From positions 107,225 through 171,224 of the forward strand of contig SMWF01000019.1 of the NCBI GenBank assembly GCA_004357385.1: a stretch of 64,000 nucleotides of DNA, written 5' to 3'. The DNA is from Gammaproteobacteria bacterium (lineage in GTDB: Bacteria > Pseudomonadota > Gammaproteobacteria > Pseudomonadales > Azotimanducaceae). A program made the translations under genes and the position numbers. The notes under the pieces were generated by a model that made no database searches, was not told the origin of the DNA, and saw nothing but the letters and a program-made list of their open reading frames with translations. This document shows positions 52,504 through 61,380 of this stretch, piece by piece (within the stretch, counting starts at the first letter, position 1; each line of letters starts with the position of its first letter).

Positions 52504-53447
52504 CGGACCCTCCGCCGCGGTGCGGCTTGTCCCATCAGGCGACGGAGTTGGCCCAGGGTCTCTTCGCCGGCGCTCAGTGGCAGTACCGAGAGGTTGATCT
52601 CGCTCTGCCATTGGTAGATCGCATCGAGACGTGCCGAACCCTGCCGGCTGAGTGCGTCGCGTATCGTGGCTGATCCGAGATCGATCTCGGCTTGCATGTT
52701 GCCGTCCCCTACGATGGTGCGCTCGGCGCCCTCCACGCGCCGACCCATGGGGTCATGCACCAGAAACAGCAGGACGTCATTGTGGGCGGCGATGCCGCGC
52801 AGGCGACGCTGCGTGGTCGCGTCGATGCCGTCGAAATCGCTGAACACCAGCACGAGATGATCGTGGTGAGCGATGCGCGCAACGCTCCCCAGCACGCGAT
52901 TCAGTGCGCCGGGTTCAAGCGTTACCTGCTTGTCCGCGTGCATCGCCAGGTTGGCCTGCGCTATTGCCTCCAGTAGCGCGTACGTGGTGCGCCGGCTGCG
53001 CTTGGGAACGAACTCGAACAGCTCGGAATCGTCGAACACGATGCCGCCGACGCGATCGCCCGCGTCGAGGATACGAAACGCCGCCATTGCGGCGGCTTCC
53101 GCAGCAGTCACCGATTTCAGGTTGAGTTTCGTGCCGAAAAACATCGACATGCGCTGGTCGACGACCAGCAGCGCGGGACGATCACGTTCTTCCGTGAATA
53201 CGCGAACGTGAGGCGTTCCGGTGCGCGCGGTCGCCTTCCAGTCGATGGAACGAATGTCGTCGCCGGGAAGATACCTGCGCATCTCTTCGAAATTCAGACC
53301 CCGCCCGCGCAAACGCGAAGCGTGTCGGCCATTGAGCACGCTCGCGGCGGGCTGCCGAGGCAGGAAATTCAATCCCCGCGCGGCACCGTGCAGGCCCCGC
53401 AGGTGAGCCAGCGACACGTGAATGCGCGGGTCCAGATTCATCGCCAT
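52500..53447 (-). CDS. DUF58 domain protein of BAT operon
   Basis: A 315-residue protein with the DUF58 signature GRGLNFEEMRRYLPGDDIRSIDWKATARTG near residue 50 and a vWA-like fold after it (ALLVVDQRMSMFFG, LVFSDFDGID). Cytoplasmic. It is the usual partner of the MoxR ATPase. Two in-frame ATGs at 53447 and 53441 are alternatives. It follows MoxR by 15 bases. Confidence 0.9.
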   Translation of the reverse strand: MAMNLDPRIHVSLAHLRGLHGAARGLNFLPRQPAASVLNGRHASRLRGRGLNFEEMRRYLPGDDIRSIDWKATARTGTPHVRVFTEERDRPALLVVDQRMSMFFGTKLNLKSVTAAEAAAMAAFRILDAGDRVGGIVFDDSELFEFVPKRSRRTTYALLEAIAQANLAMHADKQVTLEPGALNRVLGSVARIAHHDHLVLVFSDFDGIDATTQRRLRGIAAHNDVLLFLVHDPMGRRVEGAERTIVGDGNMQAEIDLGSATIRDALSRQGSARLDAIYQWQSEINLSVLPLSAGEETLGQLRRLMGQAAPRRRVR

Positions 53448-53462
53448 CTCAGGGCAGCACAA

Positions 53463-54449
53463 TCAGGGCAGCGCGACTTGTTCGATCACGGCATCGATCA
53501 CCTGATCGGGCGTGATCCCTTCTCCTTGTGCTTCGTACGACAGCATCAACCGGTGCCGCAGGACATCGTGGGCGATTGCGTGTACGTCCTCCGGGTCGAC
53601 GAAGTCACGCTCGTTCAGCCACGCATGGGTGCGGCTGCACTTGTCCAGTGCAATTGATGCCCGCGGGCTGCCGCCGACATCGATCCAGCGATCGAGGTCC
53701 TTCGAGTATTTCTCAGGGGTTCGGGTCGCGTACACGAGGTCGGCCATGTAACGCTGTATCGCATCCGATACATGGACCCTGCCGATTTCCTTGCGGGCGT
53801 CGAACACGGCCTGCTGCGGCGTGCGCTCAACCTCCTGTTGGCCGGTGTCGTCGGGGCCGCCATGCCCAGCGGTTTCTTCGCTGCGCACGAGATCGATGAT
53901 CAGCACCTCGTCTTCGACGGACGGATACTCGATGTTGACGTGCATGAGAAAGCGATCCATCTGCGCTTCGGGCAGCGGGTAGGTGCCTTCCTGCTCCACC
54001 GGGTTCTGGGTTGCCATGACCATGAACAATGCCGGCAGGGGATGCGTCGTACCTGCCACCGTGACCTGGCGTTCTTCCATGGCTTCCAGCATGGCCGCCT
54101 GCACCTTTGCGGGTGCGCGGTTGATTTCGTCCCCGAGCACGATGTTCGCGAAGATCGGCCCCGGCGCGAACCGGAATTCACCCTTGCCATCGACCTGGTG
54201 GTAGATCTCGGTGCCCGTGACGTCCGCTGGCAGCAGATCGGGCGTGAACTGGATGCGGCTGAAATCCGCCTCGAGGTTCGTCGCCAGCGCCTTGATGGCA
54301 CGTGTTTTCGCGAGCCCGGGCAACCCCTCGACCAGCAGGTTACCGTTCGCGAGCAAGCCGATGATCAGCCGTTCGACCACGACCTGCTGGCCGATGATCG
54401 ACTCGCCCATGCGTTTTTTCAGCTCCGCGATCTGCTGATACGCGCTCAT
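53463..54449 (-). CDS. MoxR-family AAA+ ATPase
   Basis: A 328-residue MoxR ATPase. Walker A is LVEGLPGLAKTR, Walker B LGDEINRAP, sensor 1 MATQNPVEQEGTYPLPEAQMDRF. MoxR proteins act as chaperones for complexes with vWA partners. It leads the DUF58-DUF4381-vWA-vWA-TPR-BatD block and starts 17 bases after the exported sulfatase, so all are probably one operon. Confidence 0.93.
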   Translation of the reverse strand: MSAYQQIAELKKRMGESIIGQQVVVERLIIGLLANGNLLVEGLPGLAKTRAIKALATNLEADFSRIQFTPDLLPADVTGTEIYHQVDGKGEFRFAPGPIFANIVLGDEINRAPAKVQAAMLEAMEERQVTVAGTTHPLPALFMVMATQNPVEQEGTYPLPEAQMDRFLMHVNIEYPSVEDEVLIIDLVRSEETAGHGGPDDTGQQEVERTPQQAVFDARKEIGRVHVSDAIQRYMADLVYATRTPEKYSKDLDRWIDVGGSPRASIALDKCSRTHAWLNERDFVDPEDVHAIAHDVLRHRLMLSYEAQGEGITPDQVIDAVIEQVALP

Positions 54450-54466
54450 GTTCTGCTACGGCACCG

Positions 54467-55969
54467 TTACGGAACGAAAGACCCGGGTTTCTGCCGCTGC
54501 GGGAACTCTTCGAAGGTGGCTTTGAATTGAGCGATCTTGACCATCGCCGGGGCCAACAGGAACAAATGCTCAAACCACCACTGGTAGTAGTTCTCACTCT
54601 CCTGCTCCATCCGCTCAAACGGATCCTGCCGCAGATTGAATAACTTCGGCGCCCGCAGCACCTTGTAGGGATTGATCCAGGTTTCCGCGCCGTGCGCGGT
54701 CTGCTCCCGGAACACCAGCTTGTAGTCACCGTCGCGAATGGCCACGATGTCTCCGGTGTCAGAGGCGTAGATGAATTCGTTACGTGGGCCGTCTTCTTCC
54801 TGGCCCGTGAAGTACGGCAGGAAGTTGTAGCCGTCGAGGTGCACCTTGTAGCGTTCGCCGCCGACGCTCGTGCCTTTTTTGAGCTTCTCCTTGATGTTGG
54901 CATCGCCGGCCGCAGCCACCAGCGTAGGCATCCAGTCCATCATCGCAATCACTTCGTTCGACACCTGGCCCGCTTCGATCTTAGCTGGCCAGCGCACCAT
55001 CATCGGCACCCGATAACCGCCCTCCCAGTTGGAGTTTTTCTCGCCCCGGAACGGTGTGTAGCCGCCGTCGGGCCATGCCAGTAACTCCGCGCCGTTGTCC
55101 GTCGAGTACATGACGATCGTGTTGTCGGCGATGCCGAGCTCATCGAGTTTGGCGAGCAATTGACCCACATGGCCGTCATGTTCGGTCATGCCATCCGCGT
55201 ACAGACCCTGGCCGGTTACTCCCTGCGATTCTGGCTTCAGCCGGGTCCAGACGTGCATACGCGTGGAGTTGAACCACACGAAAAAAGGCTTGTCCTGGCT
55301 GTTGGCCCGATCCATGAAATCAAGTGCCGCGGCGAGAAATTCCTCGTCGACGGTTTCCATGCGTTTCTTGGTCAGCGGTCCCGTGTCCTGAATCTCGCCA
55401 TCGGCGGAGGATTTGATGACCCCACGCGGTCCGAAGCGTTTCCTGAATTCAGGGTCCTTGGGATAGTCCTCGTGCTCAGGCTCGTCTTCGGCGTTCAGGT
55501 GATAGAGGTTGCCGAAAAACTCGTCGAAGCCATGGTTGGTGGGCAGATGTTCATCACGGTCGCCCAGGTGGTTCTTGCCGAACTGACCGGTCATGTAGCC
55601 GTGCGGCTTCAGCAGCGTGGCGATGGTCGGATCTTCTTTTTGCAAGCCTTCCGACGCTCCAGGCATACCCACCTTGGTGAGTCCCGTCCGAATTGGATGC
55701 TGGCCGGTGATGAAGCTCGAGCGGCCCGCGGTACAACTCTGGTCGCCGTAGGAATCCGTGAAGATGATCCCCTCCCGGGCGATGCGATCGATGTTGGGTG
55801 TCTTGTACCCCATCATGCCCATGTTGTAGGCACTGATGTTGAACGAGCCGATGTCGTCGCCCCATATGATCAGAATGTTGGGTTGGTCCTGGGCGTAAGC
55901 AACACCGGTGCCCAGCAGGCTGGCGACGAACACAAGACGAAAGACACAAACAGAAACTGCCGAATGCAT
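54467..55969 (-). CDS. Exported arylsulfatase
   Basis: A 500-residue type I sulfatase with a signal peptide (FRLVFVASLLGTGVAYAQ). The metal site is ILIIWGDDIGSFN; the formylglycine signature is CTAGRSSFITG; VMYSTDNGAELL supplies further ligands near residue 284. ATG 55969 has an AGGGAGAAGGGA site just upstream. The sulfate ester it hydrolyses is unknown. No formylglycine-generating enzyme gene is in this window. It is the first gene of the BAT operon. Confidence 0.9.
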   Translation of the reverse strand: MHSAVSVCVFRLVFVASLLGTGVAYAQDQPNILIIWGDDIGSFNISAYNMGMMGYKTPNIDRIAREGIIFTDSYGDQSCTAGRSSFITGQHPIRTGLTKVGMPGASEGLQKEDPTIATLLKPHGYMTGQFGKNHLGDRDEHLPTNHGFDEFFGNLYHLNAEDEPEHEDYPKDPEFRKRFGPRGVIKSSADGEIQDTGPLTKKRMETVDEEFLAAALDFMDRANSQDKPFFVWFNSTRMHVWTRLKPESQGVTGQGLYADGMTEHDGHVGQLLAKLDELGIADNTIVMYSTDNGAELLAWPDGGYTPFRGEKNSNWEGGYRVPMMVRWPAKIEAGQVSNEVIAMMDWMPTLVAAAGDANIKEKLKKGTSVGGERYKVHLDGYNFLPYFTGQEEDGPRNEFIYASDTGDIVAIRDGDYKLVFREQTAHGAETWINPYKVLRAPKLFNLRQDPFERMEQESENYYQWWFEHLFLLAPAMVKIAQFKATFEEFPQRQKPGSFVP

Positions 55970-56101
55970 GGATTCCCTTCTCCCTTTCCTTCCAAGCCGC
56001 ACCGACGCGATTGCTCGGAGCGAGTTTGCGAGTTTGCGAGTGTACTTGAATTGCGCGACAGGGCCAGGCGGGCGGCGCGGATTGAAGTGCGCTCCTGCGA
56101 G

Positions 56102-56392
56102 TCAGCGAATGCCTTGATGATCGATTCGTGCCTGGGTGTCGTCTGAACAGTTCTCAACGATGTCCTTGACGAAATCGCCATTGAAATTGTCGATGGTGTT
56201 GTAGTCGGTTTGATCGTCGATTTCGAAGAACACGGTGGGCTCTTCCGGTGGATAGATGTCCAGCCCCTTTTCCGTTGAAATCAGCGTCTCGCCGTGCATG
56301 AAATCCTTGAACCTCAAGTAGGCTTCTTCGTAGGAGTCGCCCTCTACAGTCAACTGGCATTCGGTTTTGAATCGGAACTTGATTGTTGGCAT
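56102..56392 (-). CDS. Hypothetical protein (96 aa), acidic
   Basis: A 96-residue acidic soluble protein starting MPTIKFRFKTECQLTVEG, which looks like a small alpha/beta domain (DSYEEAYLRFKDF helix). ATG 56392 is used; an earlier in-frame start at 56431 is less likely. No family is recognised. It lies between the sulfatase and DUF2868 genes with gaps of about 130-150 bases on both sides, and shows no operon partner. Confidence 0.6.
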   Translation of the reverse strand: MPTIKFRFKTECQLTVEGDSYEEAYLRFKDFMHGETLISTEKGLDIYPPEEPTVFFEIDDQTDYNTIDNFNGDFVKDIVENCSDDTQARIDHQGIR

Positions 56393-56539
56393 GGTGAGCC
56401 CTCGTCGATTGGCCTGACCCGAGACAATCATACGCCCCTGATCCGCGAAACGTGGCTGCTCGCGTGACCGCTCACGTGCGCTCGCGAGGACGCTCGCGTA
56501 GGCTTAGGGTTGCTATCTCCTTCGGTCTGGACTCGACAC

Positions 56540-58006
56540 GTGAACTCGCTGTTCGAAGACGCGCTGGACATTCCCGCATGGCTGGAGGGGGATCGGGCGC
56601 TGGCTTTCCGTGAACGTGCTCACCGCGATCGAAAGCTGGGCTTGGCGATTCGAGGGTCACGTCCGCTGGTGCGTGTGCGCGCGTGGTGGCGTCAGGTCGA
56701 TGCCGATGCGCGCCCCGAGTTAGGTGCACAGCTGAAACGCACCCGGGCATGGGTGTCGTTGGTGCTGTGTGCCGCGGGTGCGCTGTTCGGCTCCGGTCTT
56801 GCCCTGGCGGTGCTGCGTTACGATGGCCACTACCCCGTCAACGTCGTTGCAGCGCTGGCTTTGCTGGTCATCGCGCCGCTGTTGCTGATGATCGCCTCGT
56901 TGCTGTTGATGCCGGGCCGCGTGCCTGGCTTGCGGATGCTGCAGGATGCCGTTGCGACGGTGAACGTCGGCAATCTCGCTGCCTCGGTTTTCAATCGCTT
57001 CGCGACCCGCCCGGTAGGCGAACTGAACTTCGACTGGGGAGGCTCGCGAGGCGGACCGCTGGCGCGGCTGGCGAAGTGGCAGGTGATGTTCTTTTCACAG
57101 CTCGCGGGGTTGAGCTTCTCGCTCGCCGCCACGTTGACCGCGTTCGCGCTGGTCGTGTTCACCGACCTTGCGTTTGGCTGGAGCACGACTCTGGACGTCG
57201 CGGCCCTTCAGGCCCACCGGGTCGTCGAACTCGTAAGCTGGCCGTGGGGGCAGTGGGTGGGTGATGCCGTGCCGGGCGTTGCGTTAGTCGAGGAATCCCG
57301 CTTTTTTCGATTGGACAGTGGTGATCCCGTGGATGTGGCCGCCGGCCGTCTGACCGGTTGGTGGCCCTTTCTGCTGATGAGTCTGTTGACCTATGGAGTG
57401 CTGCCGAGGTGCATCCTGTTGGTCGTGGCGCGGGCGCGATTGAGCGCCGCGACGCGCGACGTGTTGTTGGAGGACGTCGGGGTGCGGGCGTTGCTCGATC
57501 GTATGGACAGCGCCGTGCTGGATAGCGAAGGCGAAGGCGAAGAACCGCCGGTTGAATCGTCGAGCCACGCCACCAGGGCGTCTGTTCGTTTTGCCGATAC
57601 GGTGCGGGTGGTTGCGTGGGATCTGGCGGGAGAAGAGGAGCTCGTTGACGAGTGGCTCATCACGCATGTAGAGAAGCGGCATGGGTCACCGGTTTTCCTT
57701 GGCGGCGACAATGAGCTTGCAGCGGATGAGCTGGCGCTGACCGCGTTCAGCACCGACGATTCCACGATGGTGTTGGTGCTGGTGAAGGGCTGGGAGCCGC
57801 CGTTGTTGGATTGCATGGATGTGTTGCGATCGCTGCGCACCCGGGTAGGCAGTCAAGCGTCGCTGCTGGTCGTGCCGCTGGGGCTCGATGTCGGTGCGCC
57901 CCGAGCCGATGAACTCGATGCGTGGCGGCATGCGATTGCGAGACTTGCCGATCCCGGGGTGTACGTGGAGGCGTTGACCGAGGCCGCTGGGAAGCACGAC
58001 GGGTGA
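56540..58006 (+). CDS. DUF2868 membrane protein
   Basis: A protein of about 488 residues with four or more membrane helices (VSLVLCAAGALFGSGLALAVL, VVAALALLVIAPLLLMIASLL and others) and a C-terminal cytoplasmic domain. It matches DUF2868, always next to the DUF3482 GTPase. The start is uncertain: GTG 56540 or TTG 56510. Its stop overlaps the GTPase GTG start (GTGA). Function is unknown. Confidence 0.83.
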   Translation: MNSLFEDALDIPAWLEGDRALAFRERAHRDRKLGLAIRGSRPLVRVRAWWRQVDADARPELGAQLKRTRAWVSLVLCAAGALFGSGLALAVLRYDGHYPVNVVAALALLVIAPLLLMIASLLLMPGRVPGLRMLQDAVATVNVGNLAASVFNRFATRPVGELNFDWGGSRGGPLARLAKWQVMFFSQLAGLSFSLAATLTAFALVVFTDLAFGWSTTLDVAALQAHRVVELVSWPWGQWVGDAVPGVALVEESRFFRLDSGDPVDVAAGRLTGWWPFLLMSLLTYGVLPRCILLVVARARLSAATRDVLLEDVGVRALLDRMDSAVLDSEGEGEEPPVESSSHATRASVRFADTVRVVAWDLAGEEELVDEWLITHVEKRHGSPVFLGGDNELAADELALTAFSTDDSTMVLVLVKGWEPPLLDCMDVLRSLRTRVGSQASLLVVPLGLDVGAPRADELDAWRHAIARLADPGVYVEALTEAAGKHDG

Positions 58007-59409
58007 CTCCGCGGATTGCCATCGTCGGCCACCCGAACAAGGGCAAAAGCAGTGTCGTTGCTACCCTGGCCGAGGACGACAGCGTTGCAATTTCGCCGTT
58101 GCCAGGCACCACCACGCAGGCGCGTCGATTTCCGATGCGCGTGGATGACGAACTACTCTATGAGCTGTTCGATACGCCGGGTTTCCAGCGTCCGCGGGAA
58201 ACGCTCGCATGGCTGACTGAGCACCATCCCGCGGCGCACGAACGCGCGCAAACGGTTGCGGCCTTCGTCGCGACACATCAGCAGGACGAACGTTTTCATG
58301 ACGAGTGCGAGTTGCTCGGACCGGTGTTGGACGGCGCGGGTATTCTCTATGTGGTCGATGGTTCGAAGCCTTACGGGCATGAATATGAGGCCGAGATGCA
58401 GGTGTTGCAGTGGACGGGCCGCCCGCGGATGGCGTTGATCAATCTGATTGGCGACGGCGACTACGTCGACGCCTGGCGGCGTGCGTTGGACCAGTTCTTT
58501 TCGATCGTGCGGGTGTTCGATGCGACCCGTGCCGATTTCTCGAGGCGCATCGCGTTGCTGCGGGGGTTCGGTGAGCTGAGCGAAGCGTGGCGTCCGGCGA
58601 TGGATCGCGCGGTCGAGGCACTGACCACAGAGCGCAAGCATCGCCAGCGCCAGAGCGCGGTTGAGATCACGGACCTGCTGATCGTGGTCGCGACGTCGCG
58701 CGTCTCCAAGGTACTTGCGCCCGAGGCGGATGTCGATGCGCCGCACACCGAGCTCACCGGGCGGCTTCACGATCGCGTTCGGCGCCGCGAAACGCAGGCG
58801 CGCAATGCAGTACAGACGATCTACCAGCATGCATCCGTCACTCGTGAAGAGCACGCCGCGAGCCTGCTCGGCGTTGATCTGTTTTCCGAGCAAGCCTGGC
58901 GGGTGTTCGGGCTGTCGCGAGGGCAATTAGCGACGACCGGTGCGCTGTCTGGCGCAATCGCCGGGGGCGGGGTCGATGTCGCATTGGGTGGCGCATCCAT
59001 GTTGCTGGGCGCTGGAATCGGAGCGCTCCTGGGTGGTGTCGGCGCGTTCGTGGGCACCCCCAGCCTGGCGCGCAGCAAACTGGTGGGGTTGCCGATTGGT
59101 GGACGCGAGCTGATCGTGGGGCCGATCCGAGATCCGAACATCGGTTGGGTCATACTCACCCGCGCGTTGTTGCATCATCGATTGGTTGCCGAGCGTAATC
59201 ACGCGCGGCGCGAAGCGTTGATCATTGAGGACGGCGCCGAGACTCGCCTCTCCGAACAGATCTCCGCGGCCGACCGCCGCGCAATCGATCGCCTGCTTGG
59301 GGTGATCGGGAAGCGCGGTGGTGCCGAGGTGTCCGAACGCGAAGCCCTGGAAGACTTGATCGAGTCGTTGCTGGGCGCGCGCAATGAACCGGGAAACGTG
59401 CATGAGTGA
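58003..59409 (+). CDS. DUF3482 GTPase, membrane-associated
   Basis: A 468-residue GTPase: G1 GHPNKGKSS, G2 region PGTTTQARRF, G3 DTPGFQRP. The usual NKxD motif reads NLIGDGD, so nucleotide specificity may differ. A hydrophobic hairpin (GALSGAIAGGGVDVALGGASMLLGAGIGALLGG region, about residues 310-350) would insert in the membrane, followed by the DUF3482 domain. GTG 58003 overlaps the DUF2868 stop. The pair acts together at the membrane, but the role is unknown. Confidence 0.87.
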   Translation: MTPRIAIVGHPNKGKSSVVATLAEDDSVAISPLPGTTTQARRFPMRVDDELLYELFDTPGFQRPRETLAWLTEHHPAAHERAQTVAAFVATHQQDERFHDECELLGPVLDGAGILYVVDGSKPYGHEYEAEMQVLQWTGRPRMALINLIGDGDYVDAWRRALDQFFSIVRVFDATRADFSRRIALLRGFGELSEAWRPAMDRAVEALTTERKHRQRQSAVEITDLLIVVATSRVSKVLAPEADVDAPHTELTGRLHDRVRRRETQARNAVQTIYQHASVTREEHAASLLGVDLFSEQAWRVFGLSRGQLATTGALSGAIAGGGVDVALGGASMLLGAGIGALLGGVGAFVGTPSLARSKLVGLPIGGRELIVGPIRDPNIGWVILTRALLHHRLVAERNHARREALIIEDGAETRLSEQISAADRRAIDRLLGVIGKRGGAEVSEREALEDLIESLLGARNEPGNVHE

Positions 59410-60703
59410 ACCGACGACGATCCGTGACGACCAACCGCTGAAGCTGAGCGATGGTTATCGACGTTACGTGTTGGGCGTGCTGGTCCTCGTCTACGTGGTC
59501 AATTTCATCGACCGGCAGGTCTTCTCGATCCTGATCGAGCCGATCAAAGCGGACATCCACCTCTCTGATACCCAGCTCGGATTCCTCGGCGGCGTGGCCT
59601 TCGCTTTCTTCTACACTTTTGCCGGCATCCCCATTGCACGTTGGGCCGATCGTGGAAATCGCATCACCATCGTGACCCTCGCCCTGGTGATCTGGAGCGG
59701 CATGACCGCGCTCACGGGCCTTGCCCGGGGTTTCGCCACGCTGATGATGGCGCGCATCGGCGTTGGCATCGGCGAGGCGGGCTGCTCGCCACCGATCCAC
59801 TCGCTGATATCGGACTACTTTCCGCCGGAGCGACGCGCCACGGCGCTGTCCATTTACGCGCTGGGCATTCCCATCGGTGCCGCCATCGGCACGTTGGCGG
59901 GCGGTTGGATCGGCCAGTATTATGGCTGGCGCGTGGCATTTCTGGTGGTGGGGCTGCCCGGGTTGTTGATCGCGCTACTGGTCAAACTCACCCTGCGCGA
60001 AATACCCCGGGGCCATTCCGAAGGGCTGAACGCGGCGGCCCAGCAAACAGAATCGGTTGGCGGCGTCATCCGCTTCATGTGGCGACTGAAGTCGTTCCGC
60101 CACCTGGCGCTGGCGGGATCGCTGCACGCCTTCGTCGGCTACGGGGTCGGATTGTTTCTGCCGTCCTTCTTCATGCGCATTCATGGCTTCGGGCTGGCCG
60201 AGACCGCGACGTATCTGTTTCTGATCGGCCTGACCGGCATGATCGGGACTTTCCTCGGCGGGTTCCTCGGCGATCGCCTGGGGGTCAGGGACAAGCGTTG
60301 GTACGCCTGGGTGCCCGGTATCGCGACGATCGCCGCGGTGCCTTTTGCTGCGGCTTTCTATCTCTGGGAAGACCCGATCGTGGCGCTCTTACTGGCGATA
60401 CCCGGCGCCATTCTCGGGCCGATGTATTTGGGGCCCACCTTCGGCATGACCCAGACGCTGGTCAAACCGCACATGCGAGCAATGGCCTCGGCGATTCTGC
60501 TGTTTATCCTGAACCTGATCGGCTTGGGCCTCGGCCCGCTGTTCGCGGGTTTCTTGAGTGATCAGCTGCGACCACGCTTCGGCGTCGAGTCGATCCGCTA
60601 CGCGCTGTTGATAGTCGCGATCGGCGGTAACGTCTGGGCCGCGCTGCACTACTACCTGGCGTCGCGGACCCTGCGGGAAGACCTGCACGCGAAAGACCGG
60701 TAG
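59402..60703 (+). CDS. MFS transporter, Spinster-like
   Basis: A 433-residue major facilitator protein with about twelve helices. Family motifs are NFIDRQVFSILIEPIKADIHLSDTQLGFL (first helix), GIPIARWADRGNR (motif A) and GIGEAGCSPPIHSLISDYFPP. These match the Spinster-like group common in sphingolipid- and aromatic-degrading bacteria. Substrate cannot be assigned. ATG 59402 overlaps the GTPase stop by eight bases. Confidence 0.9.
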   Translation: MSEPTTIRDDQPLKLSDGYRRYVLGVLVLVYVVNFIDRQVFSILIEPIKADIHLSDTQLGFLGGVAFAFFYTFAGIPIARWADRGNRITIVTLALVIWSGMTALTGLARGFATLMMARIGVGIGEAGCSPPIHSLISDYFPPERRATALSIYALGIPIGAAIGTLAGGWIGQYYGWRVAFLVVGLPGLLIALLVKLTLREIPRGHSEGLNAAAQQTESVGGVIRFMWRLKSFRHLALAGSLHAFVGYGVGLFLPSFFMRIHGFGLAETATYLFLIGLTGMIGTFLGGFLGDRLGVRDKRWYAWVPGIATIAAVPFAAAFYLWEDPIVALLLAIPGAILGPMYLGPTFGMTQTLVKPHMRAMASAILLFILNLIGLGLGPLFAGFLSDQLRPRFGVESIRYALLIVAIGGNVWAALHYYLASRTLREDLHAKDR

Positions 60704-60713
60704 CGGGTCGAGA

Positions 60714-60731
60714 GCGGGGGCGGGCCCCCGC
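60714..60731. terminator. Hairpin between convergent MFS and Spy-like genes
   Basis: GCGGGGGC and GCCCCCGC are separated by two bases, giving a very GC-rich hairpin eleven bases after the MFS stop. It lacks a T-run, so is at best a weak bidirectional terminator. Confidence 0.4.
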
Positions 60732-60753
60732 ATGTCGCCACTCAGATGGAGCC

Positions 60754-61236
60754 TCAGATTGAAATGGTTCCCGAGCGCAACAGATCGGCAAACAGCTCGC
60801 GCTGATCTGCATCCAACGCCTCATACAGCGCCTGGATCGCGCGCTGGACCTCACGCTGCAACCGCTCCGCGCTGTCCAGTCGCGGCGCCAGTGCCGCCTT
60901 CAGCTCCTCCGGCAGCGGGGCTTCGCCCGTCATCAGATCGGCCACCGCGGCCACGGTTCGTTTCTCATCGAGTTCAGCCTGCTCCCGTTCGGTCTTCAGG
61001 CCGTTGAGTATCGCCGCGACCCTGCGCATCTGGGATTCGTCCAGGTCCAGGTGATAGCCCAGATAGCGCAGCGGTCGGCGCACGCCGAAACTGGCTCGAC
61101 CACCCTGGCGGAAGCTGGCGCGACCGCCCTGGCGGCGGTGCTCACGGGTTTCGCAGTAGCTCGGGAAGCTAGCGGCCGCGTAGGCCAGTGCGGGCGCACA
61201 GGCCCAAGCGTAGCGGGAATATCTGAAGTAGGTCAT
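60754..61236 (-). CDS. Spy/CpxP-like periplasmic protein
   Basis: A 160-residue protein with a hydrophobic N-terminus (YAWACAPALAYAAASF, probably a signal) and a helical C-terminal half with LTxxQ-like repeats (LDESQMRRVAAILNGLKTER and LDADQRELFADLL). This resembles Spy/CpxP chaperones or 'periplasmic heavy metal sensor' proteins. A 24-bp repeat encodes two copies of RQGGRASF (about residues 35-50). A GGAGG ribosome site precedes the ATG. Confidence 0.68.
   Translation of the reverse strand: MTYFRYSRYAWACAPALAYAAASFPSYCETREHRRQGGRASFRQGGRASFGVRRPLRYLGYHLDLDESQMRRVAAILNGLKTEREQAELDEKRTVAAVADLMTGEAPLPEELKAALAPRLDSAERLQREVQRAIQALYEALDADQRELFADLLRSGTISI
61087..61134. repeat. 24-bp tandem duplication in the Spy-like gene
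   Basis: Two adjacent 24-base units encode RQGGRASF-RQGGRASF, in frame, with four or five differences between them. It makes a basic linker between signal and helical domain. Confidence 0.75.
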
Positions 61237-61380
61237 CGCGTTTCCTCCAAGGAAGTTTGGGGATTACGTCGGGGCTTCAGCCTCCAACGGCTTTCGGCAC
61301 CGGCATGGCCAGGTGCCCGTCGAGCATAGCGCAAATCTGGAAGGCGGTCTGCAGGCTCTTGAAGGCCTTTAGCTGGCCGA

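Noticed and set aside
54692..56146. Plus-strand ORFs opposite the exported arylsulfatase
   Set aside because: Antisense shadows of a well-supported sulfatase gene.
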